64,000 nucleotides of DNA from Lucifuga dentata (lineage: Eukaryota; Chordata; Actinopteri; Ophidiiformes; Bythitidae): the NCBI GenBank assembly GCA_014773175.1, contig VXCM01000474.1, forward strand, positions 67,677 to 131,676, given 5' to 3'. The notes under the pieces were generated by a model that saw only the letters and a list, made by a program, of their open reading frames with translations, was not told the origin of the DNA and made no database searches. The position numbers and the translations under genes were made by a program. This document shows positions 14,701-28,544 of this stretch, in pieces. How positions within the stretch are numbered: the stretch's first letter is position 1; each line of letters starts with the position of its first letter.

Positions 14701-17700
14701 GTTTATCACTGTTATGTCATAAAGTTTATTTCCAAGGAGGTAGTTTGCATCCCAATCCACTAAAATCCTACACTTATTCTATTAGTGTCAAAGCTTTTTT
14801 TTTTTTTTTTNTTTTTTTTTTTTTTTTGTTTGATTAAATGGGAAGACACACCCTCCTCTACATGTGAAACTACTCGATAGAATTTCCCATGTCAGTTTCA
14901 TGAGTGTTTACTTTTTTTTTTCCTTGTCTGTTTAATTTGATGATAAACTGGGATACTGTAGATGGAACTAATCCCTGTTGCCAACAATTACGTGTATTTG
15001 CATGACTTATATGCATCCAATTGCACACATAACTATGTTTTATCAAGTCTAAATTGCGAACCTACATTGTCTGAATGAGCATATGCATTGTAACTGTAGC
15101 ACCATGCTGGTGGCAGCTAGTCTAGACATTATGGAGCAGATTATATAAAAGGGTCACAGCATCAATTTTGGAAAAAACAATAATGTTTCAAATTTGCACA
15201 ACCGGAGATTATCTGTTTTAAGTGATTAAAAAAAGGCAATTTAATTACAGTAAAGATTAACTAAATATTAAAGTGTTTCCCGTTGCTGATTTAAGTTAAT
15301 TTATCATGTCACTATAATGTGTGAAGTAGCGTCAAACACAAACTGTATTACTTGGCTCTTTATGAGTTCCTGAAATAGGCTTAAATATACACTGCCGGGC
15401 AAGATCAACAAAGAATGCAAACTTCTGTCGAGCTTGGAAAACCCCTCTAAGGTGCTTATAGCAGCTTTAAACAAACTAGGAACACACATGGAGGTAAAAC
15501 TTAAACAAAAAAACAGCTTAGGTTTCAGTGATACTCTGTAGTTTATGTAATAAAACCTGTGTGTTCATGTACTGGGTGTATGTGTATAAGTGTTACCTCT
15601 GTAGAGTGAGGCTGAGCTGGTCTGTGCAGCCTTTTATCTTGTTCTGGGCCTCCAGGTGATTCATGCTGTCCGTGGAAATGCCATTAATAGACAAAATGAT
15701 GTCACCCACGTTCATCTTTGCTCTTGCTGCTTTTCCTCCATCAGTCAGCTGCAATGACAAATACAAATAAGAAAAAAAACTCATGTTAATAGCGAGTAGC
15801 CTGTCTTATCCTACATACTGTATAATAAATCCAAAAATGTGACAACAACAACAACAATGAGGAATATTTTACAGGCTCCTGTTATGGCCAGCTGTGTGTC
15901 TCGTTGCTCAGGCAACAGATAAGAGTTAAGGTTTAGCCGATATCTCTTTCTCCACCTCGTTGAGACTTGCACTTTAAGTAACCTGTTAAACCATCTTCCA
16001 GGTGTGGTGATCGACTAGTGATTACACAAGTCTGCGCACACCCCATCAATCACTCAACAGACATCTCACACACTCGAAACCAGTACAGCCATGTTGGCTG
16101 TGTCGTGCGGGAACAAGAAAGTACTCTGCGTGCCAATTATTATGCATTTTCATGCTGGCTTTTTGGTAATAGTATCTTTACCTCATCGCTCGACGTGGAA
16201 AGAATTCAACTCGAAAATGCCTGAAGCCTTGTGCGTACTGAGCAAAATGGGTATGTGGAAAGCACCAATATACATACGTACAATGGCAGTTCAGGAGAGT
16301 ACTTAAGAATGTGGTGAGAGACAGAAAAGGATAATGAAGAGGGCATGAAAGACTGGAAGATGAGAAAGTGATCTTATCTGTTGGCTCTACTGAGTGTTGA
16401 CTACAAGAGAGGGACTCAAATGTCAAAAAAGGACTGAAAATGTGCCAGTTTGGCTCAGTAAATAGCTACATGCTCCATCAGTGTCATCGAAAAATCTGTA
16501 GAGAAATTAGATGAACTACCTTAAACTTTAAAGGGTCTTAAATCACTGAAGGGTGGTCATTTATAGGAAATACTCCTACTTGTCAGTGTTCCACTTTATT
16601 CATAAATGAACAAACAAATTAATAGACTGACCGGCATAACAAGAGAAAGACTGACTGACTGGCCAAACAACCAACCAACATAGAGAAGAGAAGAGAAGAG
16701 AAGAGAAGAGAAGAGAAGAGAAGAGAAGCTTAGGAATCCATTCAGGTTAGGTAATTCTAAAAGGCTTACTCCTGGCTTTAAATAGAACAAATGGGACACA
16801 AAGAATGTACCATTGTGTTAACCTACATAAATAACAAAATAGGAGAAGGAGTGGGAGGGAGAGAAAGAAAGAATGAGGAAGTGATGGTGGCAGTGACCGG
16901 GGGGTTCACAGTGGTGACACATTTCTTTCTTTTTTTTTTATGTGGTTATCTGGTAGATCAGAATGCAAGTATAGGATGTATGGAAAGCATAGCTGAATGC
17001 TGATGTATGCATACAACCTTTTACAAACGTATAGCGTAGGCACATTAAAAAGGCAGAGTACTCACTATACAAGCATGCACATAACTTCAACTGGCTCATT
17101 CAGCCATACAGCTTCACAGACAAACCAGACAGCTGTTAGTGAATCTAGTCTGTCTTGACTCATTTATAGTATTTTCAGTAAAATAACTCATTTCACTGCA
17201 GTGTAGATGGTGTTAAAGCACGTTTCAGAGGTGATCACAACACGTGCAACTCTTAAATCTGGCTCTTAGTCTACTGCACAGCTCCAGAGGTCAATGACAG
17301 AGACGCTGTTGAGGAGTTGTTGAATGAACCCTATGAAACAAAGATTCTTTTCTCCCTATCTCCAAATCTCTCTCCATCACATGCGTAGCCTGCATATGTG
17401 TGTGTCTGTGTGAGGGTGTGTGTGTGGGGGGAGGGGGGGATGGGACTGATGTTCTCTCCTTGTAGGGACAAGGGAAAAGACAATACTGCATAGCTCTATA
17501 TTTGGTAATTTCTCAAACTTTTATTCCTCCAACATAAATGCTGGTTATGAAGAGAGGTAAAGATTCTTTCAACGTCCTCAGAAAAAATGTACCGTGTGGT
17601 TAACCATCTTTACTGCTTGCGAACAGAGAGCACTTTATGCTTCCCAGCGTCCTTTCTCACATGGATACCAAACAAATAGATGTTACACTAAGAATCCCTG

Positions 17701-20700
17701 GCATCCGTGGTCTATAAATACAAATCTAGAGAGGTCTCAAACACTCATGACAGAAAGCAGATAAGTAATGAACTGGAAATTTGGCTGCAATCCTCCAGCT
17801 CTTTCTCAGTGCTCTCTGTGGTGCATATTGGGCAATAAGTTTTACCACAAACTGTCAACAAAATGGCACTTCTTAATAGCAATTTATCCACTTCATCAGA
17901 ATTTGAAAAACACAAGCTACTATTTAATACCTTGATGAATTAGAGTTTAGATTTGAAAATGTAGATTGATTAGGAAAAGCCATCCAAAGAAGGTTACCGG
18001 ATGACTTTGTTTCGCATTAGTCTGGTGGATGAGAAAGAGGTTTTCCAACTGAATGAAGTGTCTTTCCAGTTGCCTTTACATGAATGGGATTCCAGCCACA
18101 TAATGTCTGCTTCCTGCTGTGGTCCTCTCCACACTGCTGATTTTACTGCTGTGGACTTACTGGTAATGACTGGTTGCACATTTAAGGTTCCACAAATGCA
18201 GCTGTAACACAACACATTATACATTACCTGCTGTTTATATATGAGGATCCTATAGTATACTGGAGATTGAGACTTTGGAAGCTAAAAAAAACCCCCTCTT
18301 TTTATTTTTTGGGTTCTTGGCGTTAAATGCATAAGGCACAAATGCCTAAAAATAGCTTTGCGGGGGGAATACTAAATTACAGCTGTTCACAATTAAGAGA
18401 TCTAATTGCACAGAGATGAAGACAAAGTTCAGAGGCATACTAACAGACTAGCTATAATAACTGTAAGCAGTGGAACAGGAAATTGCTTCCATGCATCTTC
18501 CAGTTTTTCCGCTATAATCAAATTATACAGTCATAAAGGTAAAAACCCAAGCAAATTTCATTCTACAGACTGATAAGATTAAGGTGTTTAATCAGTAGTC
18601 ACCATATCTATAATACCCCAAAAGCTTCTGTAAGATTTATTTTTGGTGAAAACAAAAACTTGAGAGTCCACTTTAGGGAAAAGCAGCATTGTTGGGTAGT
18701 TGATACGGTAGATTTATGGTACGCAATTCCTCGCCAGAGACAGAGTCTATTGAATGAAGCAGGCTGCTGCCAAAACTATAATCCTTTCAAACATCACCAA
18801 ACAGATCAATGTTGTATTTATTAAAGGACTGATTGACACTCTTTTTTTCACTGTAGAATTAATATGTTAGCACTTTTGGAATAAATGTTTTACTTCGTGA
18901 TTTTAATGGGGTGACAAACAGTGGTGAGCTTTAAAGCAAAGTCTAAATTATGGAGTAAGGCAGAGTGTTTGTGGTCCTTTCACTTTTGAGAAGTCATGTT
19001 TCAGGAAGTGACTTGCAGTGAGAGTTGGAGGCCTGAGGGATGCATGTCACGTCTGCGAGGGTAAACTGACACAGAGGGCCTTATATGGAAAGAACATAAG
19101 CCTCTTTCCCTAATATTATGTCATTACAAACACACAAGCCTCCTTTCCAAAGTAGGTTGACTTCTTTAACTGATCTGCTTTAGTCAAAACTTTAATAACT
19201 AAGACTAGTTTGCTAACAAACTTCCCAGTGTGACAGAAGACCATTCAATGTGCCTGGAAACCTGACTTTCATTTCAAAACACGTGAAGAAGCATCAAGAT
19301 CCCACTTTGGGAGTCAGGACCATCACTATGTATGTTTTCAACCTGTAAAGCTCATTAAAAAGCAAATCCCTGAGGAGTTTACCCTGCAGAATAGCTGCAA
19401 GGAATCTGTCAAGACAGTATTACAAAGTACAGCATACTGGGCTGGTGCAAACACAGTTAACAACCCACAAAGTTCAGTTTATTGCCAAGTGAGTCAGTTT
19501 TGTTTTTTTTTTTCTTTTATGCCTGTTCACCTGCAACACTTTGCACTTAGTAAAGAGGAAGAGAGAGGAGAAGTAACAAAAGCAGTACAGTATAACAGCG
19601 GGGAACAGACAAAACAGCAAGAACTCTTTTAATCTCCGAGCCAAACATCCCAATTAAAGGCTCTTGAACAGAGGTAGACTCATCGTTGTCATGGTGTGAC
19701 CCCGATCTCTTACTACATCAATCAGGCTGCTGAAAAACACGATGCCAGGCAGACGCACATTGGAGCTCTTAGTCAAATCACCATGACAACACACACAAAA
19801 CAAGACATTCCTAAAGCAGTACCAACCCCGGACTGAATACTGAATGCTCTTTAGTCAGGTCAGGAACAAATCCAGCCGATCAGCACTGCTGAGGCAGAAG
19901 ATGTGAATAGGCTCTCTGAGCCATGCTGCTGCTTGAGTCAAGTGTTAGTGTTGGTTTCAGCCTCCATCCAAGGTTAATTCTGCTTTCCTGCAGGTTTTAG
20001 ACTGAGATTTCTGGACCTGTATGACTAGAACCATAGACATCCCTATGACCTTCTATCTACATGGTAAATGTATTTGATTGCTTGCAAACAGTTTGCATGG
20101 CAAACAAGTTCAATAAATGTGGTTCATGTAGACTAGAGACAGAGCACTCATTAAAACCAAAAGCAAATATTATTGTCAGTGATGTAAATAAAATGTCAGT
20201 ATTTGATCTCTCTGGTTGTAGTCCAAGCTTCAAAAATGAAGACAGCATATGAAGTCATCTAGAGCTAGTAAAGGGATTATTTTACTCTGGGTCAAACTGT
20301 CTTCTATCAGACAAGGCCAACAGTTGTTCCTTTAAACATTTTGGATCAATAAAAATGTAGTAGTGACCTAAATCAAAATCAAGTGACAACTTGTGGGATC
20401 AATATTGATTCTTTAAAGTTCTGCCATGTAGTAATATGGAGATTAAAGGCAGATGCCTTCAGTACAACTGTAGACAGACACCAGGCAGATATATACTGCG
20501 ATCAAACACTAAACAGAAACTATGGTTCAATGTATTATTCCAATTCACTTTAGATTCAATATTAGATTGCCTTTCTCTTCACTTTTTGATTGACTTCCAT
20601 ATTCTCCCTGTATCTGGCAATAACCATCAAAAGCAGAACTTTTCTCTTACGCTCTGCTTATTCTAAAATACCATGATCTGTTATGAGTTACTGCTTGAGC

Positions 20701-23700
20701 GTATGATGTTAGCACTTTGAAACAGGAGAAAATGATGGCCAACATTGTCCGGGCATGAGCATTTCATGAGGCTGTGAAATACTGGATGGTCTCAATTATT
20801 TCCTTTTCAATTCAATTTCAATGTCCATGTAAAAATACTCGAGGGATTTTAACACATGAGACAGATAAGGAATACAGACACATTATAAATACTATTTCTC
20901 TGTGTTGGAACTCATCCTGTTTGGCATTAGTGTAGCACAGACCATAAGCTATCTGTCTTTGTGCTTCCCAAGAGGAGTTTTTTTTTTTACTTTAATTTAT
21001 TTTTTCTGGCCCTGAACCCTGGCAAAAAGAAATGGTTCAATGTCAGATAGCAGGCTGGATTTCTTTTTTTTTTTTAATCTGCAGAGCTTCCCAAGCTTNG
21101 GTTCAATGTCAGATAGCAGGCTGGATTTCTTTTTTTTTTTTAATCTGCAGAGCTTCCCAAGCTTAAAAAATGTTTCTGCACTAATAACTCATTAAAATAT
21201 ATAGATTATATAACAAGGCATGCTATAGATTTGCTCTCCACATAAAACATGCCTTATTTTAAATGAATTTACTCTCTGGAGAGTGAATCAAAAGTTGGTG
21301 TAGCCGAGTTAGTTGAGAGAAGGGGATACCAGGGAAGGACGATCCGAACCAAAGTAAATTCCCAACACTCACAAAAAACACCAGGAATCTCATGACGGTG
21401 TTGAAGCAGCTCTAAGAATTAGCTCAAAGAATTTGTACGCACATCTACGAGCACTACTTTTAACAGACCAAAACTTTATTTCATCACTTAACCAAGGTTC
21501 TCAGCTAAAATAGCCCCAAATACTTGTAAATAATTTTGTGAAGTATTAACACAAGTTAATGTTTATGAACTATTGACAAAAAAAGAGATGTTTCAGTTTT
21601 TTAAAGCTAAAACATTATACTAAGTGTAAAATTATTATATCATTAAATGTGATATACTTATAATCTGTATGAATTATAAGTCATATAGGTTATAGGTTAT
21701 ATATAGGATATGGTCATACAGGTTAATAAAATGTATTAACGATGTTTTTAATGTATGCACAAGACAATCCAGCTGTGTATTTTCTGTCAGTATGTTTACA
21801 TGCAAAATAAAACTTTGATTACACACAGATTCAGGCAGAAAAATAATTTGTTTTTCAAACTTCATATAAATACATGAACACAATTAAATTGAAATCAGCG
21901 CAAATTCCAGTAATCTTACTCTGAATAACAGTCCTATGTTATGCAATTTTAATCAGTTTATTCAGGCATGTAAACATTATAATTATTCAAGGACCATACC
22001 GGCCATTTTTCATGTTTGAGCCTAATATATTCAATTTTCATACACACAACGTTACTGACAATCATTTCCCAAAGCATACTACTGGAATGGTGAATTAAAA
22101 TTGTTTTTCCTACCTTCCAGACCGCCAATGGTTTCAGTTCATTCTGGTACACTATTAAAATCAAGTTGTTGATACTTGAAACGTTCTTGGGATAGGTAAT
22201 ANCAGTTCATTCTGGTACACTATTAAAATCAAGTTGTTGATACTTGAAACGTTCTTGGGATAGGTAATACATCATCGCGAACAAGACGCATATTCAGGTT
22301 TTTTTCTGAAGTTATGTAATTTTAGCATTTAAGTGCAATAAAAAGCATGGAGTGAATGTCCAAAAACGTCCCAAAAGAAGACCTGCGGTTATCGAAAAAT
22401 TTAAAGACTGTGACTTCATAAGGCTGCGTAACTATTAGCAGGCAAAACATTGATGTTCAAGGTGGGTGTATCACTCGATCGAACATTTGGTTTTGAAAGA
22501 TTAAGAGATTTTGCAAAATATCAGGAAAGCTGAAATACAGTTTTATCCTTTGGGAAATGGTTGTCAGTAATGTAATATGTATGAAAATTGAATATATTAG
22601 GCCAAAACATGCAAAAACTTTGAACTTTGAAGTGACTGGTATGGTCCTTTAAGCCTCTTCCAAATGCAAATATACACAGTTAATGTGCATGTAAACATAG
22701 TTTGTATGGAGTTGACATGTTCTTACTGTGTCTGTGTGGATTTCCTCCCAAAGTCTTAAAACAAGCAGATTAGGTTACTTTTCCTAAGGTGTATGTAGTT
22801 TAGGATCAGTGAAGGGTTAGCATACAATAAACAGCAAAATTTAAAGGACAGAATCTTCAACGAATGAATATCAAGGAGCTTGAATAGCTCTTCTTTGTGA
22901 TATGACTGATCGAAGTAAGAAAATAATGGATGGTATTCAGTTTTTCCAAATTACCAGTAGTCTTCTAACATGCTAAGGAACATAAACAGCAAAGGGTTCG
23001 AATAAGCTTTAGCTCTTTGATATTAAACTGTCCAAAACACAAAAACTACCAACTTCCTATGATGTTGATGTGGGCTGCACAGATGTGTCATATTACTTTT
23101 CTTTGAGAAGGAACACACACATGGCAGCGGTGCGTGGAGAACACATCTGGTGGCACTGAGCCTACCGCACAGCTAAAATTAACTTGTATGACGTTCCCTC
23201 AAAGTATCACACGCTACTAGAACAACAAACAAAAGGATACGGGAGACAAGAGGGGAAATGAGGGGTCAATGGAAAAAGAACAGAAAACTCCCAACCCCCA
23301 GCTGACTGACCGTAACCAAACAATCAGATGCTCTTCAACCCCAGAGGCATTTAAACTGCAGCAGGAACAAGGCTCACACAGGTTTTAGGTGAGCGATTAT
23401 TCAATAATGTGTGCACGTTTTTATAATTTACTATAATGTTGTCCTCTCCTACACACTGTTATATCTATTTCTTTTAATTTGGCATTTCCCTTTGTTTCAT
23501 GAGCCATTAAAGCAGGAAAAAAAATGTGTGGGAGTTTCTTTTTTTTTTTTTTTTTTTTTACGAGGAAGCATGTCAAGAACTACAGGAGGAAGAACAACCA
23601 CAGATTATGCAGGATGACTGAAAGTCTGAGGGAGTGGGGACATTCTGGAGACTCCCAGACACATTATGTGTATCTGTTTCCTTCCTCCATAAGTCATCAG

Positions 23701-26700
23701 TACAATACTGGGTGGTCTTGATCTTAAACCTTCAACTGCATATGTAAAACTTTAACAGGACAGAAACTGCTTTGATAATTGTCTGCTACTACATGCTTTT
23801 AAGGCAAATAGGTACAAGTCTAAATAAGATAACAACAGATGTATATACTTGTGGCACCTTAGAGGATCATACCACCCATTTTGCATGTTTGAGCCTAATA
23901 TATTAAATTTTCACACACGCAAGGTTACTGACAACCATTTCCCAAAGGATAAAACCACATTTCAGCTTTCCTGATATTTTGCAAAATCTCTTAGTCTTTC
24001 AAAATCAAATATTCAAGCAATAAACCCACCTTACAAATCGATGTTCACCTGCTAATAGTTATGCAGCCTTATGAAGTCACGGTTGCTCAAATTTTTCGAT
24101 AAACGCAGGTCTTCTTTTAGGACTATATTCCCCGGTGGAGACATACATTCATTCCNATTTTTCGATAAACGCAGGTCTTCTTTTAGGACTATATTCCCCG
24201 GTGGAGACATACATTCATTCCGCACTTTTTATTGTGCTTAAACACTAAAATTATCAAAGTTCGAAAACACCTGAATATAAGTGTTGTACACAATGATGGA
24301 TTACCTATCCCAAGAATGTTTCAAGTATCAACAAGTTGATTTTAATAGCGTACCAGAATGAACTGAAACCAATGGCGTCTGGAAAGTATGAAAAAAATTT
24401 TTAACTCACCGTTCCAGTAGTACACTTTGGGAAATTACTGCCAGTAACCTTATGTGTATGAAAATTGAATATATTAGGCTCAAACATGCAAAATGGATGG
24501 TATGGTCCTTTAAAAAAAGGTGGTCTATGCAATTTCTCCTCATGCTTTTCATAGAGTAATTGGAGCAAAGACTAGATAGCTGGTAGATTTTAACATAATA
24601 CTGCATGTGCCTATAGTCTATTATTAATCTTCCCTCTGAATGTGCTGTTACTGCAAATAACTTAGAATGCAGAAAATCACACTCTACACTGTATGAATGT
24701 ATAGAGTCACATGTTTTTGCAGTCAAAACATCTATTGGTTGATTTTTCTGTGCCAACAGAAAACACAACACTGGGTTACTAGGTACCTGAAAGGGTCCCA
24801 ACCATGAAAACACAAACAAATGAGCCCCATGGTATATATTATTTATTATAAAATCAGCAGCTGAAATCTCTCTGTCTGATTTAGGGTTGACTTTGACCTC
24901 CTTGACAGCCTAATGATGGATGAGTCAATTTAGTGCACATCTCTAGAAAAACTTACTTGCTGAGCTCATTGCTGAACTTTACAAGAATGAAATGCAGCAC
25001 AACGAAAACAGGAAGTTGACAATCTGAATTAAAACCTGAAGTGAACACAACACAGTTCAGCAAACAAAACAGGCTGTTAAATGCATTGAGGACTGAGGTA
25101 AGTATGATTTTAGACCTCCACAACATATCAAAGGAGCAGGTCGGTGAAATTTTGAGGGATTTCTACACCAATGCTAATCCAAAAGAAAGACTTCATTATT
25201 AATGCCACTTATGTGCTGGAATAAAAATAGGTCCCAAAAATGTCACTAACTAATAATAGAGTGAAGAGCTGTGAGTTGTGTTCTCTGGCTCAGTAGCATT
25301 AAGGCATGCTCCAAACCACCCATGACTCAACACTTTCATGGTCCATGAAATAGCAACCGCCAACATAAGCCACAAAAAACTTGTCAAAACTACCACATTA
25401 CAAGAATTTGGTACACTTGGTGATTTTACTGGGATTCCAGGTCGGTAAGGCTTGTTTTTATACCAAAACATCCCGAATGTGCCGTGATTCTGATCCTGAA
25501 ATGTATAAAGGTAACTGCTCCACAATCTAATCAAGGTTGAAGTTTCTATCGTGTATCGTTCTTGAGTTGTGTTAACAAGAACGTTTGTACACACAGTAAC
25601 ATGTTACGACGATAACATAATGTCCCGCATGTCAAATTTATCATGCTGGCAGGACAAAAATAGTCTGCTGGCCTTTTCATACTAATAATGTGTCCTGACA
25701 CAGACGGTCATATTTCCACCTGAGGAAATTCACTTCTCCTCTTCACACGGAATGTTCAAACTTCTTCCGATTCTTGCTTACAACAAAAGAAACAAAGCCA
25801 CTGACCTTGGCCATGACATTGAGATTTCACAATGATAACAGGAAGTGGAGGGAAATGAAGGGAAATGAATGGCTGTTCAAGCTCCAATAGCCACAGATAG
25901 AGTGAAAACACAGACTACACTGGCTGAAGACAAGCTGTACTTCCAATTAATTTCATATATTTAAGACACTTCAGATTAAAAGGCCAAATAGTAAGCTGAA
26001 GTGAAGACTCAAGGAACTTCATTCAATATTTGTAACTATAACACAGTGTTTTTTTTACAGAATCCCACTAAGCTTTTCTTCTAGTCCAGGGCTCAACAAA
26101 TCTGCTCAGCCAGAAAATCCCACTCAAACTCCCATATAGTTATTATAAAGGAACCACTGCTGAGATGGTCCATTTAAAGCTGTACACCAGTATATGCCTC
26201 CTGTGTCATGCATTGGGACTAATGCCAGGTAAATTGGCATAATATAGCACTATCTTTCATCTGAATTACCAAAATGACAGCAGCTATTAACAGCTGGCTA
26301 AATCCTCCAAACATACACCAAACAGCCATCAGGAAAATTCAAGGACATTCTTCACATTGCTGGATAGTGTGACTACAATTCAGTTACGTAACCTTATCAT
26401 GAGTGGACACAGCCTTGACCGCAGACGGGTCAAGCATGGGAGACTGAGTGACAGAGGCCACGAACTGTTAGAGAAGGTGTCTAAATCCAGCAATGAGTGT
26501 CACACAGGAGATGGATGGCATATGCACTTTCAACACTGACCAGACAAATGGCATGGTGAGCATAAGTGGCATTACCAAGAGGTGACTATCATGGAGTGAA
26601 GGGCACATTCATGACGTGTGTGTGCATTTTGTGTATGCGTGCGTGTGTGTATGTCAGACTCACCCGTGAGATGGTGAGAGGAAGACAGAAGTCTTTTCCG

Positions 26701-28509
26701 CCTTGCAGTCTAAAGCCCCAGGGGGCAGGGCCAACAAGGGAGACGCTGTAGTTGCTGCTCATGATTTACCTATACAGAGAAAAAAATATTTTACACTTGA
26801 TTGTCATATATATATAAATATACTCCACACAAACAGAACAAAAATAATAACATTCTCTCTAAGAGAGAACAGAGAGGAAAGAAAGAATGCAGAGAGGTGA
26901 TTGAGATATGGACAGGAAGGGAGTTTGTCTCAATCTTTTGGAAAAGTTATGTAAATTCAACTACAACATTCTCTTAATATTCATGTTTGAAAGCTACCAG
27001 TTTTCTGCTGGTAGCTTAAGAGAAGGTCACACTTGCAAGTGGATACCATTATTTATGCAGAAGTTAGGCATTAATTTGATAATTTATTGGGCTTGCTAAT
27101 GTTTTAGCATGTTACAATGGTTACACGGGTTTGTTGCCAGCTTTTTGGCCAGGTAGTGACTAATCTAAGCCATAAATAATGGTTATAATGCATATCCCGC
27201 ATTGAATCTGAAATATGGATCAGTATAAACCATGGTATTATTGGGCAATACCAAAGGAAAAAAAAAACCACAACATAAAACATATAACATAAAATAACCT
27301 AACATCTAACATGTACGCTCTGATAATCCTTTGTTTACTTTAAAAGTATCTCAGCTCGGCTGCTCTGGAGCTGAGCTTTGAATCCATCACCTCAGTTTCC
27401 CTTCACTGAACTCAGTGTTAATGAGCAACATGTTCTAGCAAAGGGAACCAGATCAAGACAAACAGATGCAGAGTATTAATGTTGCAGTCATTTTATCGTT
27501 TTACAGACGTTGCAATCATTGTAGTGTACATTTCCTCTCCTTTTCATTTGTCATTTTCAATCCTTTTCATTTTCAATTGTCATTTTTTCTCCTGCAACAA
27601 AATAATTGCTGTATCAAGGTTGATATATGGAGCTGTGCCAGAAGAGACCAACAGTGGCATAACTTTACACATGTAGAAATAAATAGAATCATATTGTTCT
27701 ATCTATAAAATTTTAAAATTATAATTAGCTATAAAAAGGAATCAACATCATTTCTCTTCTAACCTAACCATCGGGTACATTTTTAGCATTCATTTTCCTA
27801 TTAAGAGATTGTCCAGTGAAAAGCTCATGACTGCATCAGCCTCAAATTCATTTCTGGGTTTCAGACATGATGATTAAGAGATGGGAACTTAAAGCTCCCA
27901 TATGTATTCACATCTTTCTAAAAAAAAAAACCCATTTTAACCCCTAGTTAGTAATAGACTGAGCACTGGCCCTTTCTAAGGCAACTGTGGTGCTGCTGGA
28001 GCCTGAGAGGAGAATAAATGCTGAGACAGACACACCCTGGTTGGTCGGAGACTTATTAGAGTTCAGCTTCAGCTCACTGCCAACTCAACATTTCTTTGGA
28101 TTTCCTTACACAGCCTTATTTTTCCAAACACCTCACTGACTAAAATGCACCATCTCCTACATTACCTCATGAACGGATGCAAATACCTTACCCTAATTAT
28201 ACACATGTGCATGCAAATTAAATTGACAGAACCAAATGTGAGATGTGGGAAAGACTATTTGGTGAAGCATTTCACGCACGATTGAGTTTCACCGTTTTAA
28301 AACCCTGGCTGTCTTGCATTCCTTTTCCACTAAAGAATTGAAGTTGCAGAAATTCAGAATAAGCCATTTATCTGAAACGGGGACTGAGACTAACTGCAGC
28401 CACATGTTACAACTTAGTGCATTATTAAATTTATTAGGGTGATCTGCACTGATATATGACCATTTTAAATAAATCGGTTTACTACATTTGCAGAATATGC
28501 TATTTCTTA

Positions 28510-28544
<35 letters not shown>

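Noticed and set aside
16683..16727. Regular repeat considered as a CRISPR-like array
   Set aside because: It is a simple pentamer microsatellite without spacers, in a vertebrate genome.
24406..24819. 137-codon minus-strand frame
   Set aside because: It starts in ordinary intron sequence and ends in the TTAA element terminus. Its last residues recur in the other copies of that element, and no domain is visible.
25250..25594. 114-codon minus-strand frame with hydrophobic patches
   Set aside because: No recognisable domain, no matching splice sites, and the PDZ exons on both sides join directly in phase without it.
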